A stretch of 64,000 nt of DNA from Acetobacter sp. (GCA_017474285.1 JAFVHT010000065.1:1-64000), one strand, 5' to 3'; positions 1 through 8,316 are shown, numbered from the stretch's first letter. Notes: generated from the letters alone by a model not told the origin. A program made the numbers and translations.

Positions 1-15
1 CCCCCCCCCCCCCCC
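1..15. repeat. Poly-C run at the window edge
   Basis: The window begins with 15 consecutive C residues. This is probably a contig end stopped at a homopolymer, or an assembly artefact. A second long G/C homopolymer lies at 22346-22362, so such tracts may be a real feature of this genome. Confidence 0.7.
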
Positions 16-21
16 GAAAAA

Positions 22-36
22 TCGCCTATAAGGCGA
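22..36 (-). terminator. Short hairpin, possible terminator
   Basis: TCGCC and GGCGA form a 5-bp stem around a 5-base loop. Read on the minus strand it ends in TTTTTC, the layout of a weak intrinsic terminator. No minus-strand gene is visible close enough to assign it to. Confidence 0.3.
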
Positions 37-198
37 AAAAAAACAGCTTTCACAATTTCGCGTAGCTTTTACTCTGCATGCTTAAAAGTTAAGGTAAGGG
101 AGAGACACTCCGCTTGTACCTTATCACACTATGTTATACCTACGTTAAACATAGTCAGTAACAATATATAAAAATAAACAAGAAAAAGGAGAGCGTTA

Positions 199-426
199 AT
201 GAGTGATACTGTACAAGATGAGGAACTCGTTCAACAAGAATTAAAAGAAATCGCAGAGAAAGAGAAAGAAGAACTAGCACAAAGGCTTGGCATAGACCAG
301 AAAGAGTTAACCCTTTACCTCGATATATTCATAACCAAGAAAACAGAAGTCCTTCTTGACATTGAAAACCCCCACAAAAAGAAAAGAGAAGAAAAATCTA
401 AAACAACACAAAAGGAAACAGAGTAA
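199..426 (+). CDS. Small charged protein of unknown function
   Basis: A 75-residue ORF whose ATG follows a good ribosome binding site (AAAAAGGAGAGCGTTA). The product is soluble and dominated by Glu and Lys. A predicted helical Glu/Lys segment fills about residues 8-35, a more hydrophobic stretch lies at about 38-54, and a basic low-complexity tail closes it. There is no signal peptide, membrane segment or cysteine. I do not recognise a family. It stands alone near the window edge and faces the decayed gene at 484-729. The ribosome site supports a real gene; no function can be assigned. Confidence 0.55.
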   Translation: MSDTVQDEELVQQELKEIAEKEKEELAQRLGIDQKELTLYLDIFITKKTEVLLDIENPHKKKREEKSKTTQKETE

Positions 427-483
427 GAAAAAGACCATGGAATCGTCGTTTTTCAGATAGACGGTTAACCCATTAGAAGGTGT

Positions 484-729
484 CTAACCAAATTCCTTGA
501 CTCCTTCTTCAAGAAGTTTTTCTAAAGCCTTAGAAGTAGGAGGTGGAGAGGGTTTTCTTTATGCATTAATTTAGCCGTGGCATAACCAGCCACTGCCCCT
601 ACCTAACCAACACCATGGAACTCCTGTTTTTGGTCCGCAAAAGTTGCCTTTTTCGCCTCTACGGCTGTTGTTGATTTATCAACGTTAAGAACCACTTTTT
701 TTCTGTGTTATCACTTTTTTGTTGTCCAT
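484..729 (-). pseudogene. Decayed glycine-zipper small protein
   Basis: The ATG at 729 has a ribosome site (AGGAGAGAATT), but the frame stops after 14 codons. Three lesions restore one protein of about 80 residues: an A7 run (696-702) that should be A6, an in-frame TAG at 603-605, and an A4 run near 553 that should be A5. The reconstructed product has a Lys-rich start, a middle reading KATFADQKQEF, a glycine zipper (GVG-stop-VGAVAGYATAKLM) and a Pro-rich tail ending in KLLEEGVKEFG. The two indels cancel, so start and stop share a frame. The zipper is reminiscent of the intact peptide at 4537-4761. Function unknown. Confidence 0.6.
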
Positions 730-849
730 AATTCTCTCCTATAGAAAAACCAACTAAAGGAAGCATTAACCTCTTAATGAGAGAATTATTGTCATTGTCA
801 AGAGACAACTTTTACCGTGTTTATGATGTTCAAGAAAATTCAAATCACA

Positions 850-886
850 AAAATACCGACCCTTTCCTGTTTATATGAGGTATTTT
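850..886 (-). terminator. Possible terminator after the glycosidase gene
   Basis: AAAATACC and GGTATTTT pair over 8 bp around a long loop of about 21 bases, just downstream of the minus-strand alr-glycosidase pair. The stem is AT-rich and the T tail short, so this is weak. Confidence 0.3.
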
Positions 887-909
887 AGAAAGGCAAAGAT
901 AGCCCTAAA

Positions 910-2553
910 CTACGCATGGGGTTTTCTATAAGTCTTAAGAGACGTTGCCTGAGGTAAAGTGTGGCTTTTCTTTGTTTTTTGTACAGCAGAAACGATAGGA
1001 TCTTTTAGCCAACCACCTTGAAAACCCGCTTGTAAAAGTCCTCGACGAATAATGGGACTACGTTTCATGATTTTCCAAACGAGTTGACTACGCCAATTTT
1101 CAATCATTAAAAGAATCGGTCCTTGATCAATGCCTAAATAGGTATCATCTGCCCAAAACTCTTGTTTCCCTTTGTTGTGCGCATCAGTAGGGTGATAGCT
1201 TGGGTTAAACGCATCAACAAACCCATATTGACCGTAAATCTGTTTGCCGTAACGTTTTTTCATAGTGCGAAGGGCAGGAATAACAATTTCTGGTGCAAAA
1301 GCAATAGACCCTCCGACGGCGGTAGGGGCTAACGTACCATCATCAAGGATATAGTCACGCCCAACACCACGGGCGGAATAAGTCATAAAATGACGTTTAC
1401 GTCCGTTTTGTGTGAGGGTTACATTGGCAGGACCATCGCTTGCTGTTAATCCCCAAACATTCGCTCCATAACCTTGCCATTTATTAGGATTACATTGCGC
1501 GTAACGACGTTGCGCATAAACAGCGCGACGACTATTTTCAAAATAATCTATCCCTTTACGCCGGCTCCACGCATCACGAATACCCCGAAAATCAATCCAC
1601 GCATGGGTATATTGGTGCCCAAAAAGCGGGGCAAAATTTAAAAATGTTTGTCCATAAAAAGTACCCCAACGTTTTTCGTTAGTTGCTAACCATGCTTTCC
1701 AAGAAACAGGGTCTAATGCATGGGTTGGAGAGCCTAAACCAAGGATATAAACCATCATACCCTCGCTATACCCCTCCCAATAATTAGGAAGAAAGCCATG
1801 CTCTGGCGTCCACCCCATGCTAAGCCTGTTATCAGGACGAAGCATCCAACGCCAATTGACTCTGTCAAAAAGCATTTTAGCGAGTTGCCGTATTTCGCCT
1901 TCTTGTACTGTAGGGCGGTTGTAGAAATTCCGCGTAAATAACGCGCCTTGCATTAACAAAGCCGTATCAATGCTTGAGAGTTCAATATTTTGATTAAAAC
2001 GTAATCCTGTACGCGGATTGAGAAAATGATAAAAAAAACCATGATAACCCGCCGCATACGCCGCTGTCGCATTTTGAGGCAACCGTAATAACGTGCGTAA
2101 CGTGCGTAACGTACGCGTTATGGCTTGCTCGCGCGTAATATAGCCCCGATAAACACCAATACCATAAGCTGTTAAAGCAAAACCAACAGAGGCGACACTA
2201 GCTTGCGTTTGATCAGAAGGATAACGATCGGGTACAAGCCCCGTTTTAGGATTTGCCGAATTCCAAAACCATTGAAATGTTCGAGACTCTAAATCGGCAA
2301 TCATGGCATTATCACGCACAGAAGCGTAATCATAAGGCGCATGTACAATAAAAGATGACGTTAAAGGAGGGGAAGTGTTTTTATGCCCATGCCCCTGAGC
2401 GTGTCTCGTGTTTTGCGTCTGCCGTATGCTGTGCTGTTTTTTCTCTTGAGCGTAACAAAAATCCTCAACACCCTGTGAGACACAAAATTGTGACAGGCAC
2501 AATAACGTGACCGCACGCGTTATGGTTCGTATCATGCACATTGGTTGTAACAT
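910..2553 (-). CDS. Secreted glycoamylase-family (GH144-like) glycoside hydrolase
   Basis: A 547-residue exported protein matching the Glycoamylase family (Pfam PF10091; related enzymes in GH144 and GH162 cleave beta-1,2-glucans). Residues 1 to about 36 form a signal peptide ending in YAQ. Family landmarks in order are IDYFENS, WGLTASDGP, DDGTLAPTAVGGS, FAPE, YGFVDAFNP, LGIDQGPILLMIEN and a C-terminal GLLQAGFQGG. Glu and Asp residues in these blocks are candidates for catalysis. The start lies 6 bp after the alr stop and follows AAAGGG very closely, so a nearby internal Met is possible. Periplasmic glucan trimming is a plausible role; the substrate cannot be fixed from sequence. Confidence 0.75.
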   Translation of the reverse strand: MLQPMCMIRTITRAVTLLCLSQFCVSQGVEDFCYAQEKKQHSIRQTQNTRHAQGHGHKNTSPPLTSSFIVHAPYDYASVRDNAMIADLESRTFQWFWNSANPKTGLVPDRYPSDQTQASVASVGFALTAYGIGVYRGYITREQAITRTLRTLRTLLRLPQNATAAYAAGYHGFFYHFLNPRTGLRFNQNIELSSIDTALLMQGALFTRNFYNRPTVQEGEIRQLAKMLFDRVNWRWMLRPDNRLSMGWTPEHGFLPNYWEGYSEGMMVYILGLGSPTHALDPVSWKAWLATNEKRWGTFYGQTFLNFAPLFGHQYTHAWIDFRGIRDAWSRRKGIDYFENSRRAVYAQRRYAQCNPNKWQGYGANVWGLTASDGPANVTLTQNGRKRHFMTYSARGVGRDYILDDGTLAPTAVGGSIAFAPEIVIPALRTMKKRYGKQIYGQYGFVDAFNPSYHPTDAHNKGKQEFWADDTYLGIDQGPILLMIENWRSQLVWKIMKRSPIIRRGLLQAGFQGGWLKDPIVSAVQKTKKSHTLPQATSLKTYRKPHA

Positions 2554-2559
2554 AACCCT

Positions 2560-3711
2560 TTAAGAGGCATGCTGTAAACAGCCAATTTCTTTTTTAGCAC
2601 TATAAGAGTCATTCGTATAGAACCGATGAGAACATTGCCCAAATGACGTAAGAATTTCATAACCAATCGTCCCTTGCGCTTTAGCAAGATCATCAACCCC
2701 ATAGGTTTTATTAAGGAGATCTACTTTTCTTTCCCCTTGGAATTGACTTTCAGGAACGTTTGAAATATCAACCGCCATAGAATCCATTGAAATACGCCCA
2801 AGTATAGGCAAGCGATACCCCTTAAACCAAGCACAACCCTGCGCAGCCCCCCGCCGTGCAAAACCATGGGCATAACCAATGCCAATTGTTGCCACGCGGT
2901 GCCGTTTATCAGCCTGCCATGTGAGACCATATCCCACACAATCCCCTTTATTCAACGTGCGTATTTGTAAAATAGGAGCTTGTAACTGCACAACCGCTTC
3001 TAAAGGATTAGGCTGTTCAAAAAGGGGATTGATGCCATAAAGTGCTGCCCCGGGTCTCACAAGATTAAAATGGTAGTTTTCCCCTAAAAAGATCCCCGAA
3101 GATGCTGCAAGACTCAACGGGGCTTGGGGTAAAAGAGTTGTATAGTGACAAAAACGCGCCCTTTGTTGGGCGTTGGCGGGGTGGTGTGGCGTATCAGCAC
3201 AAGCGAGATGGCTCATAATCAAACTTAAAGAAAGGCCATCCAACGCTGTTGGATTTTCAATAAGGCTTTCTATTTCGGTTGGAGGAAGCCCAAGCCGAGA
3301 CATACCTGTATCAATCTGTAACGCGACATTGATTTTTTGACCACGCAAATGAGCCATAGAACGCACCCAAGAAATATGATCAAGACTATTTAAAACAGGG
3401 CGTAAATTATGGGCAAAACAGATATCTATAACCTCAGGACTACACGCATGTAGCACTGTAATGTGTGATTGTTGAGAGAGCAACGGGCGTAAGAAAAGCC
3501 CTTCATCAACATGAGCAACAAAAAATTCTCGCACACCTGCGCCTTCTAAAGCGGGAGCAATATGCGCCACTCCTAACCCGTACGCATCCGCCTTCACAAC
3601 AGCCGCACAAAGAGCCTTTGGTACTTGACGAGCAAGAAAAGCATAGTTGCGCACGAGTGCTGCCAAATCAATAGACAAAACAGTGCTCGCTTGAGGCACA
3701 GAACAAGACAT
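2560..3711 (-). CDS. alr: Alanine racemase
   Basis: A PLP-dependent racemase converting L-alanine to D-alanine for peptidoglycan. The 383 residues match the usual family size. The N-terminal TIM barrel carries the PLP lysine in VVKADAYGLG (Lys40). The catalytic tyrosine of the partner subunit is in IGIGYAHGFAR (Tyr280), and the C-terminal beta domain has GRISMDSMAVD. It is cytoplasmic and should act as a dimer. It is followed after 6 bp by the glycosidase gene, suggesting one transcript. The biosynthetic (alr) or catabolic (dadX) role cannot be told from sequence, but no amino-acid dehydrogenase is adjacent. Confidence 0.95.
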   Translation of the reverse strand: MSCSVPQASTVLSIDLAALVRNYAFLARQVPKALCAAVVKADAYGLGVAHIAPALEGAGVREFFVAHVDEGLFLRPLLSQQSHITVLHACSPEVIDICFAHNLRPVLNSLDHISWVRSMAHLRGQKINVALQIDTGMSRLGLPPTEIESLIENPTALDGLSLSLIMSHLACADTPHHPANAQQRARFCHYTTLLPQAPLSLAASSGIFLGENYHFNLVRPGAALYGINPLFEQPNPLEAVVQLQAPILQIRTLNKGDCVGYGLTWQADKRHRVATIGIGYAHGFARRGAAQGCAWFKGYRLPILGRISMDSMAVDISNVPESQFQGERKVDLLNKTYGVDDLAKAQGTIGYEILTSFGQCSHRFYTNDSYSAKKEIGCLQHAS

Positions 3712-4009
3712 ATGAAAAGACGATTTCCTTTGAAAATACCCGTTTGATAATGAAAATAGGGTTTTTTAACAAAAGAGGATTAAAATATTAAAGCCTCTTA
3801 TTTCTAAAAATATAATTTTGAAGAAAAGCACTCGACACGTATAAAAAAGCACTTTCTAAAAATACCGTTTACAATACAACTTCAATTTTACACCAAATAC
3901 GCTTTCTGTGTGTTTTCACACAAGAAAACAAATAAGCAAAACCCGCTTCCCCTTACAATATTCTTAACAACGAACTTTTACACAAGAGAAAAGAGAGATT
4001 TTTACTCTA
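3712..4009. other. Intergenic, no gene seen
   Basis: AT-rich spacer upstream of alr on the minus strand. It probably holds the alr promoter, but I see no convincing -35/-10 pair, RNA or repeat. Confidence 0.4.
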
Positions 4010-4087
4010 TTAGTTGGTCGGTAGCCCTAACGCTTTACAGCCTGCCAAAGAGAGTACAATCACACAAAACACAATAACTTTTTTCAT
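4010..4087 (-). CDS. Tiny lipoprotein (25 aa)
   Basis: A 25-codon ORF reads MKKVIVFCVIVLSLAGCK and then ALGLPTN. It has the whole layout of a lipoprotein precursor: two lysines, a hydrophobic core and the lipobox LAGC with the lipidated Cys at residue 17, leaving a mature peptide of only nine residues. A GGAG lies about 11 bases before the ATG. It could be an entericidin-like or LptM-like microprotein, though the motifs of those families are not clearly present. It sits alone on the minus strand with at least 300 bases free on either side. The lipobox makes chance unlikely, but expression is unproven. Confidence 0.5.
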   Translation of the reverse strand: MKKVIVFCVIVLSLAGCKALGLPTN

Positions 4088-4470
4088 TGCTCTAGTGCTC
4101 CAATAATCCAGAAACAGGGAGAAAAAGAATTTTTCCCGACCATAAACTTTTACCCTCTAAAAAAGTAAAAAACCATCGCACACAAAACGATAAATTTTTC
4201 ACGATTCAGCTTACCCTAAACTTACCCTAAATAAGCGTAGATAAAAATCTATTGTTATGTTTTTTAGCATAAGTCTCACATAAAAGTAACCTTTTATCTC
4301 TTTTTGGTTATTTTTAGGAAAGATAAAGAAAAAATTATTGATAATACCAAAAAACACCCTGCAAAGGGTTTTTCTCGTTGAGAACTCGTTTAACTTATAA
4401 CAGAAGGCGTTTTAGGTTTGAGACGAGAAACACGTCAAATAAGAGAGGTTGATTTTTTTAAGTTTTTATC
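4088..4470. other. Intergenic, no gene seen
   Basis: AT-rich sequence between the tiny lipoprotein and the terminator of the glycine-zipper peptide gene. Both strands are broken by stops in every frame and no RNA or repeat was recognised. Confidence 0.4.
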
Positions 4471-4512
4471 AAAAAACCTCCCCTCTATAAGAAATGTCAT
4501 AGAGGGGAGGTT
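4471..4512 (-). terminator. Strong intrinsic terminator
   Basis: AACCTCCCCTCTAT (4475-4488) and its exact complement (4499-4512) form a perfect 14-bp stem with a 10-base loop. On the minus strand it is followed by TTTTTT. It lies just past the stop of the gene at 4537-4761, which it should terminate. Confidence 0.85.
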
Positions 4513-4536
4513 TCTCATTTAAGGGAAATCTTTAAC

Positions 4537-4761
4537 TCAATCGTCCGTAAAGAGACGAGTTACTCCATAAGCAAGCCCCGCTATTGCTACAGGAGCCGCT
4601 GCCACAACACCGATACCAGCCGCCATACTACCCAACCCGACCGTAGCTAATGTACTTGTCATCGCTGCTGCCGAACTTCCAGACACAGCAGCAGTGATAG
4701 CAGCTGTTATGCCAACTGCGCCAACGCCTGCCGCTACTTTTGCTTTTGTATCATCTGCCAT
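4537..4761 (-). CDS. Glycine-zipper membrane peptide (74 aa)
   Basis: The start is the ATG at 4761, because AGGAGTTTATATA precedes it; an in-frame ATG 18 bases upstream overlaps this ribosome site. The product begins MADDTKAK and is then almost wholly Ala, Gly, Ser and Val, with small-xxx-small spacing and two long hydrophobic stretches (about 9-30 and 38-68), ending in TRLFTDD. Such composition fits a helical hairpin in the inner membrane, a holin-like peptide, or an unmodified bacteriocin-type peptide. A strong terminator follows, so it is probably monocistronic and well expressed. No family was recognised. Confidence 0.6.
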   Translation of the reverse strand: MADDTKAKVAAGVGAVGITAAITAAVSGSSAAAMTSTLATVGLGSMAAGIGVVAAAPVAIAGLAYGVTRLFTDD

Positions 4762-4816
4762 TATATAAACTCCTATCACTCTAAAAACACGCGCTTAATG
4801 CCCGATCGGTTTAAAG

Positions 4817-4832
4817 ATATATATATATATAT
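4817..4832. repeat. (AT)8 dinucleotide repeat
   Basis: Eight AT units lie about 55 bases upstream of the start of the glycine-zipper peptide gene, in its likely promoter region. Unit number could vary by slippage. Confidence 0.6.
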
Positions 4833-5006
4833 CGTGTCAAGAGATTTCTTCGTTTTTGTTTCTTATTCTCTCTTATTGCGCCCTATGGTAGTAACATAGA
4901 TATTATATTTAAGCGTTCTTAACGCTTTCTCTTGGAAAGAATTTCATCATGATGACACAATTTATAATCCCTCGCCCAAGCGTAAAACGAGTGTAAAATA
5001 AACTCT

Positions 5007-5669
5007 ATGTTTGATGGCGATCTCTCTTCTTTTCATGGGCATATGACAGCTTGGGCAGATAGTCTTTTTGTTGATCATGCGTTTTTTCGTTTGGTTTGGA
5101 CCAATGAGTATGCCGTTATTCCGGGAAAAGTCTATCGCTGTAATCACCCAACTCCGGCACGATTACGGCAGACGGCGCGCTCTCTCGGATTACGTACTCT
5201 TGTCAATTTACGGGGGCAGCGACGTTGTGGGTCTGATGCACTCTCACGACAAATGGCAGCACGTCTTGGGCTTAACCATGTGGATATGGCTTTTGAAAGC
5301 CGCAACGCCCCACACCGTGATCGTATTCTTCGTTTTGCACAACTCTATAAAGACATGGCTTTTCCCATGCTCATGCACTGTAAATCCGGCGCTGATCGTG
5401 CTGGTTTAGCCGCTGGACTCGTTATTTTATTTGAAGGAGGGACCGCCCAACAAGCCCTCCAACAACTTTCATGGCGGTATTTACATTTCAACCACTCACG
5501 CACAGGCGTTTTAGATGCGTTTTTTTTGCGTTATCAAGAGGAAGCCGAAGGACGACTTCCCTTTTTACATTGGATTGAAACCGAATATGACGAACAACGC
5601 TTAAAAAAGGATTTTACTGCAGGCGCGTTTTCTTCTTTTATGATAGATCACATCCTAAAAAGAGAGTAG
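5007..5669 (+). CDS. Tyrosine/dual-specificity phosphatase-like protein
   Basis: A 220-residue cytoplasmic protein with the cysteine phosphatase loop HCKSGADRAG (Cys-x5-Arg) near residue 131. The N-terminal part carries the family blocks VIPGKVYRCNHP and LGLRTLVNLRG, and the general acid region is expected around AFESRNAPH. The C-terminal third is helical and includes FLHWIETEYD. It resembles the bacterial protein tyrosine/serine phosphatase group, which also contains phosphoinositide- and sugar-phosphate-acting members, so the substrate is unknown. The first ATG lacks a clear ribosome site and a second in-frame ATG lies at 5043. A possible small ORF follows. Confidence 0.8.
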   Translation: MFDGDLSSFHGHMTAWADSLFVDHAFFRLVWTNEYAVIPGKVYRCNHPTPARLRQTARSLGLRTLVNLRGQRRCGSDALSRQMAARLGLNHVDMAFESRNAPHRDRILRFAQLYKDMAFPMLMHCKSGADRAGLAAGLVILFEGGTAQQALQQLSWRYLHFNHSRTGVLDAFFLRYQEEAEGRLPFLHWIETEYDEQRLKKDFTAGAFSSFMIDHILKRE

Positions 5670-5689
5670 CGCTACCCTTTACAGAGTCT

Positions 5690-5845
5690 TTGAAAAGAGT
5701 TCTTTTAGTGGGGTTTTACCAACAAGTTCACACCTTTATTGACTGGACTATACATGAAAACCGACGGATTGTCGGTTTCATGAATTGGTTGCGACTATGG
5801 CGGTATAAACAACTTCCTTTCTATGGAAAAAGCAGTATACCTTAA
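5690..5845 (+). CDS. Possible 51-aa small protein with TTG start
   Basis: An open frame from TTG at 5690 encodes LKRVLLVGFYQQVHTFIDW followed by a Trp/Arg-rich tail ending in YGKSSIP. Its composition (five Trp and Tyr near basic residues) looks coding rather than random. It may be a peripheral membrane peptide. No ribosome site is evident and the frame is also open upstream without an ATG. A near-perfect inverted repeat lies inside it (5754-5783). It could be translated by coupling to the phosphatase 20 bases upstream. No family recognised. Confidence 0.3.
   Translation: MKRVLLVGFYQQVHTFIDWTIHENRRIVGFMNWLRLWRYKQLPFYGKSSIP
5754..5783. repeat. Inverted repeat, hairpin
   Basis: CATGAAAACCGAC and GTCGGTTTCATG pair over 12 bp with one bulged A around a 5-base loop. 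There is no T tail, so it is not a standard terminator. Confidence 0.5.
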
Positions 5846-5873
5846 GGCTCTTAAAAAAAAGCCTCTCTAATCT

Positions 5874-7499
5874 TTAATCATTGTCTTCGTTATTGCTATT
5901 CATCCCATTATCAGTGTTATTACTACCTGACGCATCAACCGCAATCGCGATAAAAAGAGATTGCCCTTGGCGTAAAATACGGAAAAGAACTGGACGCCTT
6001 GCGGCAATAGCGCTTTTCATCGCAGCAAGAGCCGCATGTGGATTTTCAACTTTTTGATTGCCCACCGATTGAATAATGTCGCCAACATGTATGCCAGCTT
6101 GATCTGCTAAACTCCCCGGTGTAATGCTTTGCACCACAACACCTTGAACGTTAGAGCCTATCCCTAATTGTTGCCGTACATCAGGCGTTAAAGCCGCAAA
6201 ATTAACGCCAAGTCGTATATCGCTGCCGGCTTTGGTATTTTTCCAACCGCCGTTATTGGCAGACGAATTTCCAAGTTTCCCAATATGGACCTCGGTTGTT
6301 TGTATTTTCCCAGAACGTACATATTTTAAGGGCACTTCTGTACCGGGGGCAATAGCGGCAATGTCTATCGCTAAATCATGCGGGGTTGTAATTTTTTGCC
6401 CATTGACGTCGATAATCACGTCACCTGTTTTTAACCCTGCTCTTTCTGCTGGACTACCTGCACTCACACTCGCTATGAGGGCACCCGCAGGAGCTTCCCC
6501 TTGAACACTACCGGGCGGTGTTGGCAGGGATAAAGCCCGCGCCATAACGGGAGAAATGGTTTGCGCACTCACCCCCAAATAACCACGCACGACATGCCCC
6601 GTACGGCGAAGCTGGTCCACAACTGAACGCACAGTGTCAGAAGGAATGGCAAAACCAATGCCAATTGATCCCCCACCTGAAGAGGAAAGAATCACTGTAT
6701 TAACGCCAATCACTTTGCCATCTTGGGTAAAGAGAGGTCCGCCAGAATTACCACGGTTAATGGGCGCGTCAACCTGAATAAAATTGTCATAAGGACCTTC
6801 GTTAATGTCACGTCCACGGGCTGAAACAATCCCCGCCGTGACTGTGCCTCCTAACCCATAAGGATTCCCAACAGCAATCACCCATTCCCCGGGTTGTACG
6901 TCTTTTGATTCACCTAATTCAATAAAGGGGAGGTGTCGCGATGTTTTGAGTTTCAACAAAGCGAGGTCTGTTTTGCTATCACGCCCAACAATTTTTGCTT
7001 GTAATGTTGAACCGTCATCAAGGGTCACCATAACTTTGGTTGCGCCTTTAACCATATGGTTATTCGTGACAACATACCCATCAGAAGAAATCAAAAACCC
7101 AGAACCACGAATTTCAACGGGTTGGTTGTTGGTTTGAGGCATCATTTGAAAAGGAAACGGAAAGGGGAAAGGAAACGGCATATTTTCCCCCATACCACCA
7201 CCGCCTAAAATACCACCATTTTCAGACATGGCAACGTCAGGACGAATCATTGAGGTAATCGACACCACAGCAGGTTTAACCCGATGCACCAAAGCCACAA
7301 AATCAGGAATACGATGCAGAGGTTCTGTCGGTTTAATCGCCCCTGTAGACTCAGCATGGGCTTGTTCTACAGGATAAAGCCCCGTCGAACCAACCATACC
7401 CCCTGCCCACAGAGCAAACGCCCCCAAAGACAATTGCGTTAATAGCCTTTGACGATAACGAACACCTTGCTTTTTAATAACCTTAAAGTTTCTAGACAA
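5874..7499 (-). CDS. DegP/HtrA-type periplasmic serine protease
   Basis: A Do-family protease/chaperone for misfolded envelope proteins. I chose the TTG at 7499 because AAGGAG lies 9 bases upstream and a signal peptide follows directly (positive start, hydrophobic core, AHA about residue 49); the frame is open to an ATG at 7676, but that would bury the signal. Counting from the TTG, the triad is His148 (VTNNHMVKG), Asp178 (SKTDLALL) and Ser252 (NRGNSGGPLF). Two PDZ domains follow at about 345-435 and 455-530. A Phe/Pro-repeat loop (PFPFPFPFPF) lies before the protease core. About 541 residues, slightly long for the family. Confidence 0.92.
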   Translation of the reverse strand: MSRNFKVIKKQGVRYRQRLLTQLSLGAFALWAGGMVGSTGLYPVEQAHAESTGAIKPTEPLHRIPDFVALVHRVKPAVVSITSMIRPDVAMSENGGILGGGGMGENMPFPFPFPFPFQMMPQTNNQPVEIRGSGFLISSDGYVVTNNHMVKGATKVMVTLDDGSTLQAKIVGRDSKTDLALLKLKTSRHLPFIELGESKDVQPGEWVIAVGNPYGLGGTVTAGIVSARGRDINEGPYDNFIQVDAPINRGNSGGPLFTQDGKVIGVNTVILSSSGGGSIGIGFAIPSDTVRSVVDQLRRTGHVVRGYLGVSAQTISPVMARALSLPTPPGSVQGEAPAGALIASVSAGSPAERAGLKTGDVIIDVNGQKITTPHDLAIDIAAIAPGTEVPLKYVRSGKIQTTEVHIGKLGNSSANNGGWKNTKAGSDIRLGVNFAALTPDVRQQLGIGSNVQGVVVQSITPGSLADQAGIHVGDIIQSVGNQKVENPHAALAAMKSAIAARRPVLFRILRQGQSLFIAIAVDASGSNNTDNGMNSNNEDND

Positions 7500-7804
7500 A
7501 ACTTTTCTCTCCTTATTTTTGAGTTTTTCAAGAATAATAACCCGAATCTTAAGAATCTTCGATATTTTTAGTACAAATTTGAGCAAACAATGTCTTATAG
7601 CAGCAAAACTTTCATCGACAAATATCTCCCTTCTTATACTAAAAGAACTCACCAAGAACCAACTATGATGAAGCAAGCATTTTTGATCTTTTCGATATTA
7701 TAGTGTTTTTAAAGTATTTCTTTCGTGTGATTTTTGTATGATTTTTCTACTCTCTACCCTTTATTTAATATACTACGAAATTTGTATATTATAAAATTCG
7801 TACA

Positions 7805-8263
7805 TTATGAAATTTGTATATTATGAGGTTTTTTACGACGTTGATCAAAAAAATCTTTCAACATTAAAGCCGATTCTTGTTCAGATACACCGCCAATAAT
7901 TTCTGGTCTATGAAGACACGCCTCTCTATCAAAAAGACGAGGACCATGTTCCACCGCACCCCCTTTAGGGTCATAAGCGCCAAAAATAAGACGTCCAACC
8001 CGAAAATGCACCATAGCCGCCGCACACATAGCACATGGCTCAAGTGTCACAACAAGGGTACAATCGACCAATTTTCTTTTATTGCGTAAGTGCATGGCTG
8101 CCCGCATCGCCACCATTTCAGCATGGGCAGACGGATCGCCCCATTCTTCAACTCTATTCCCCGCGCTGGCAATCACATGCCCTTGCGCATCAACCACCAC
8201 AGCGCCAACAGGCACCTCCCCCCTTGCTGCCGCTGCACGCGCTTGTGCCAAAGCAAGAGGCAT
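7805..8263 (-). CDS. tadA: tRNA adenosine(34) deaminase
   Basis: Converts adenosine 34 to inosine in the wobble position of tRNA-Arg(ACG). The zinc site of the cytidine deaminase fold is visible: HAEM with the catalytic Glu (residues 47-50), and PCAMC with both cysteines (76-80). I chose the ATG at 8263, giving 152 residues that start directly at the conserved LALAQARAAAARGEVPVGAV. The frame is open to 8377, but that adds a Lys/Asn-rich leader with a 12-bp tandem repeat that is unlikely to be part of the enzyme. It is divergent from rluB, the two sharing the upstream region. Confidence 0.93.
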   Translation of the reverse strand: MPLALAQARAAAARGEVPVGAVVVDAQGHVIASAGNRVEEWGDPSAHAEMVAMRAAMHLRNKRKLVDCTLVVTLEPCAMCAAAMVHFRVGRLIFGAYDPKGGAVEHGPRLFDREACLHRPEIIGGVSEQESALMLKDFFDQRRKKPHNIQIS

Positions 8264-8280
8264 TTCTTTGTTTTTTCGCC

Positions 8281-8316
8281 CCCTTATGTTCACCCTTATG
8301 TTCACCCTTGTGTCAT
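8281..8316. repeat. Three imperfect 12-bp tandem repeats upstream of tadA
   Basis: CCCTTATGTTCA occurs twice in tandem (8281-8304), followed by a diverged third unit. It lies immediately before the chosen tadA start on the minus strand, where it reads as repeated AAGGGTG blocks resembling ribosome sites. Confidence 0.65.

Noticed and set aside
696-702. A7 run as a programmed frameshift site
   Set aside because: A further in-frame TAG and a second indel downstream would still prevent a full product, so decay is simpler.
8281-8316. Short repeats as a CRISPR remnant
   Set aside because: The 12-bp units are contiguous without spacers, and no cas gene is in the window.
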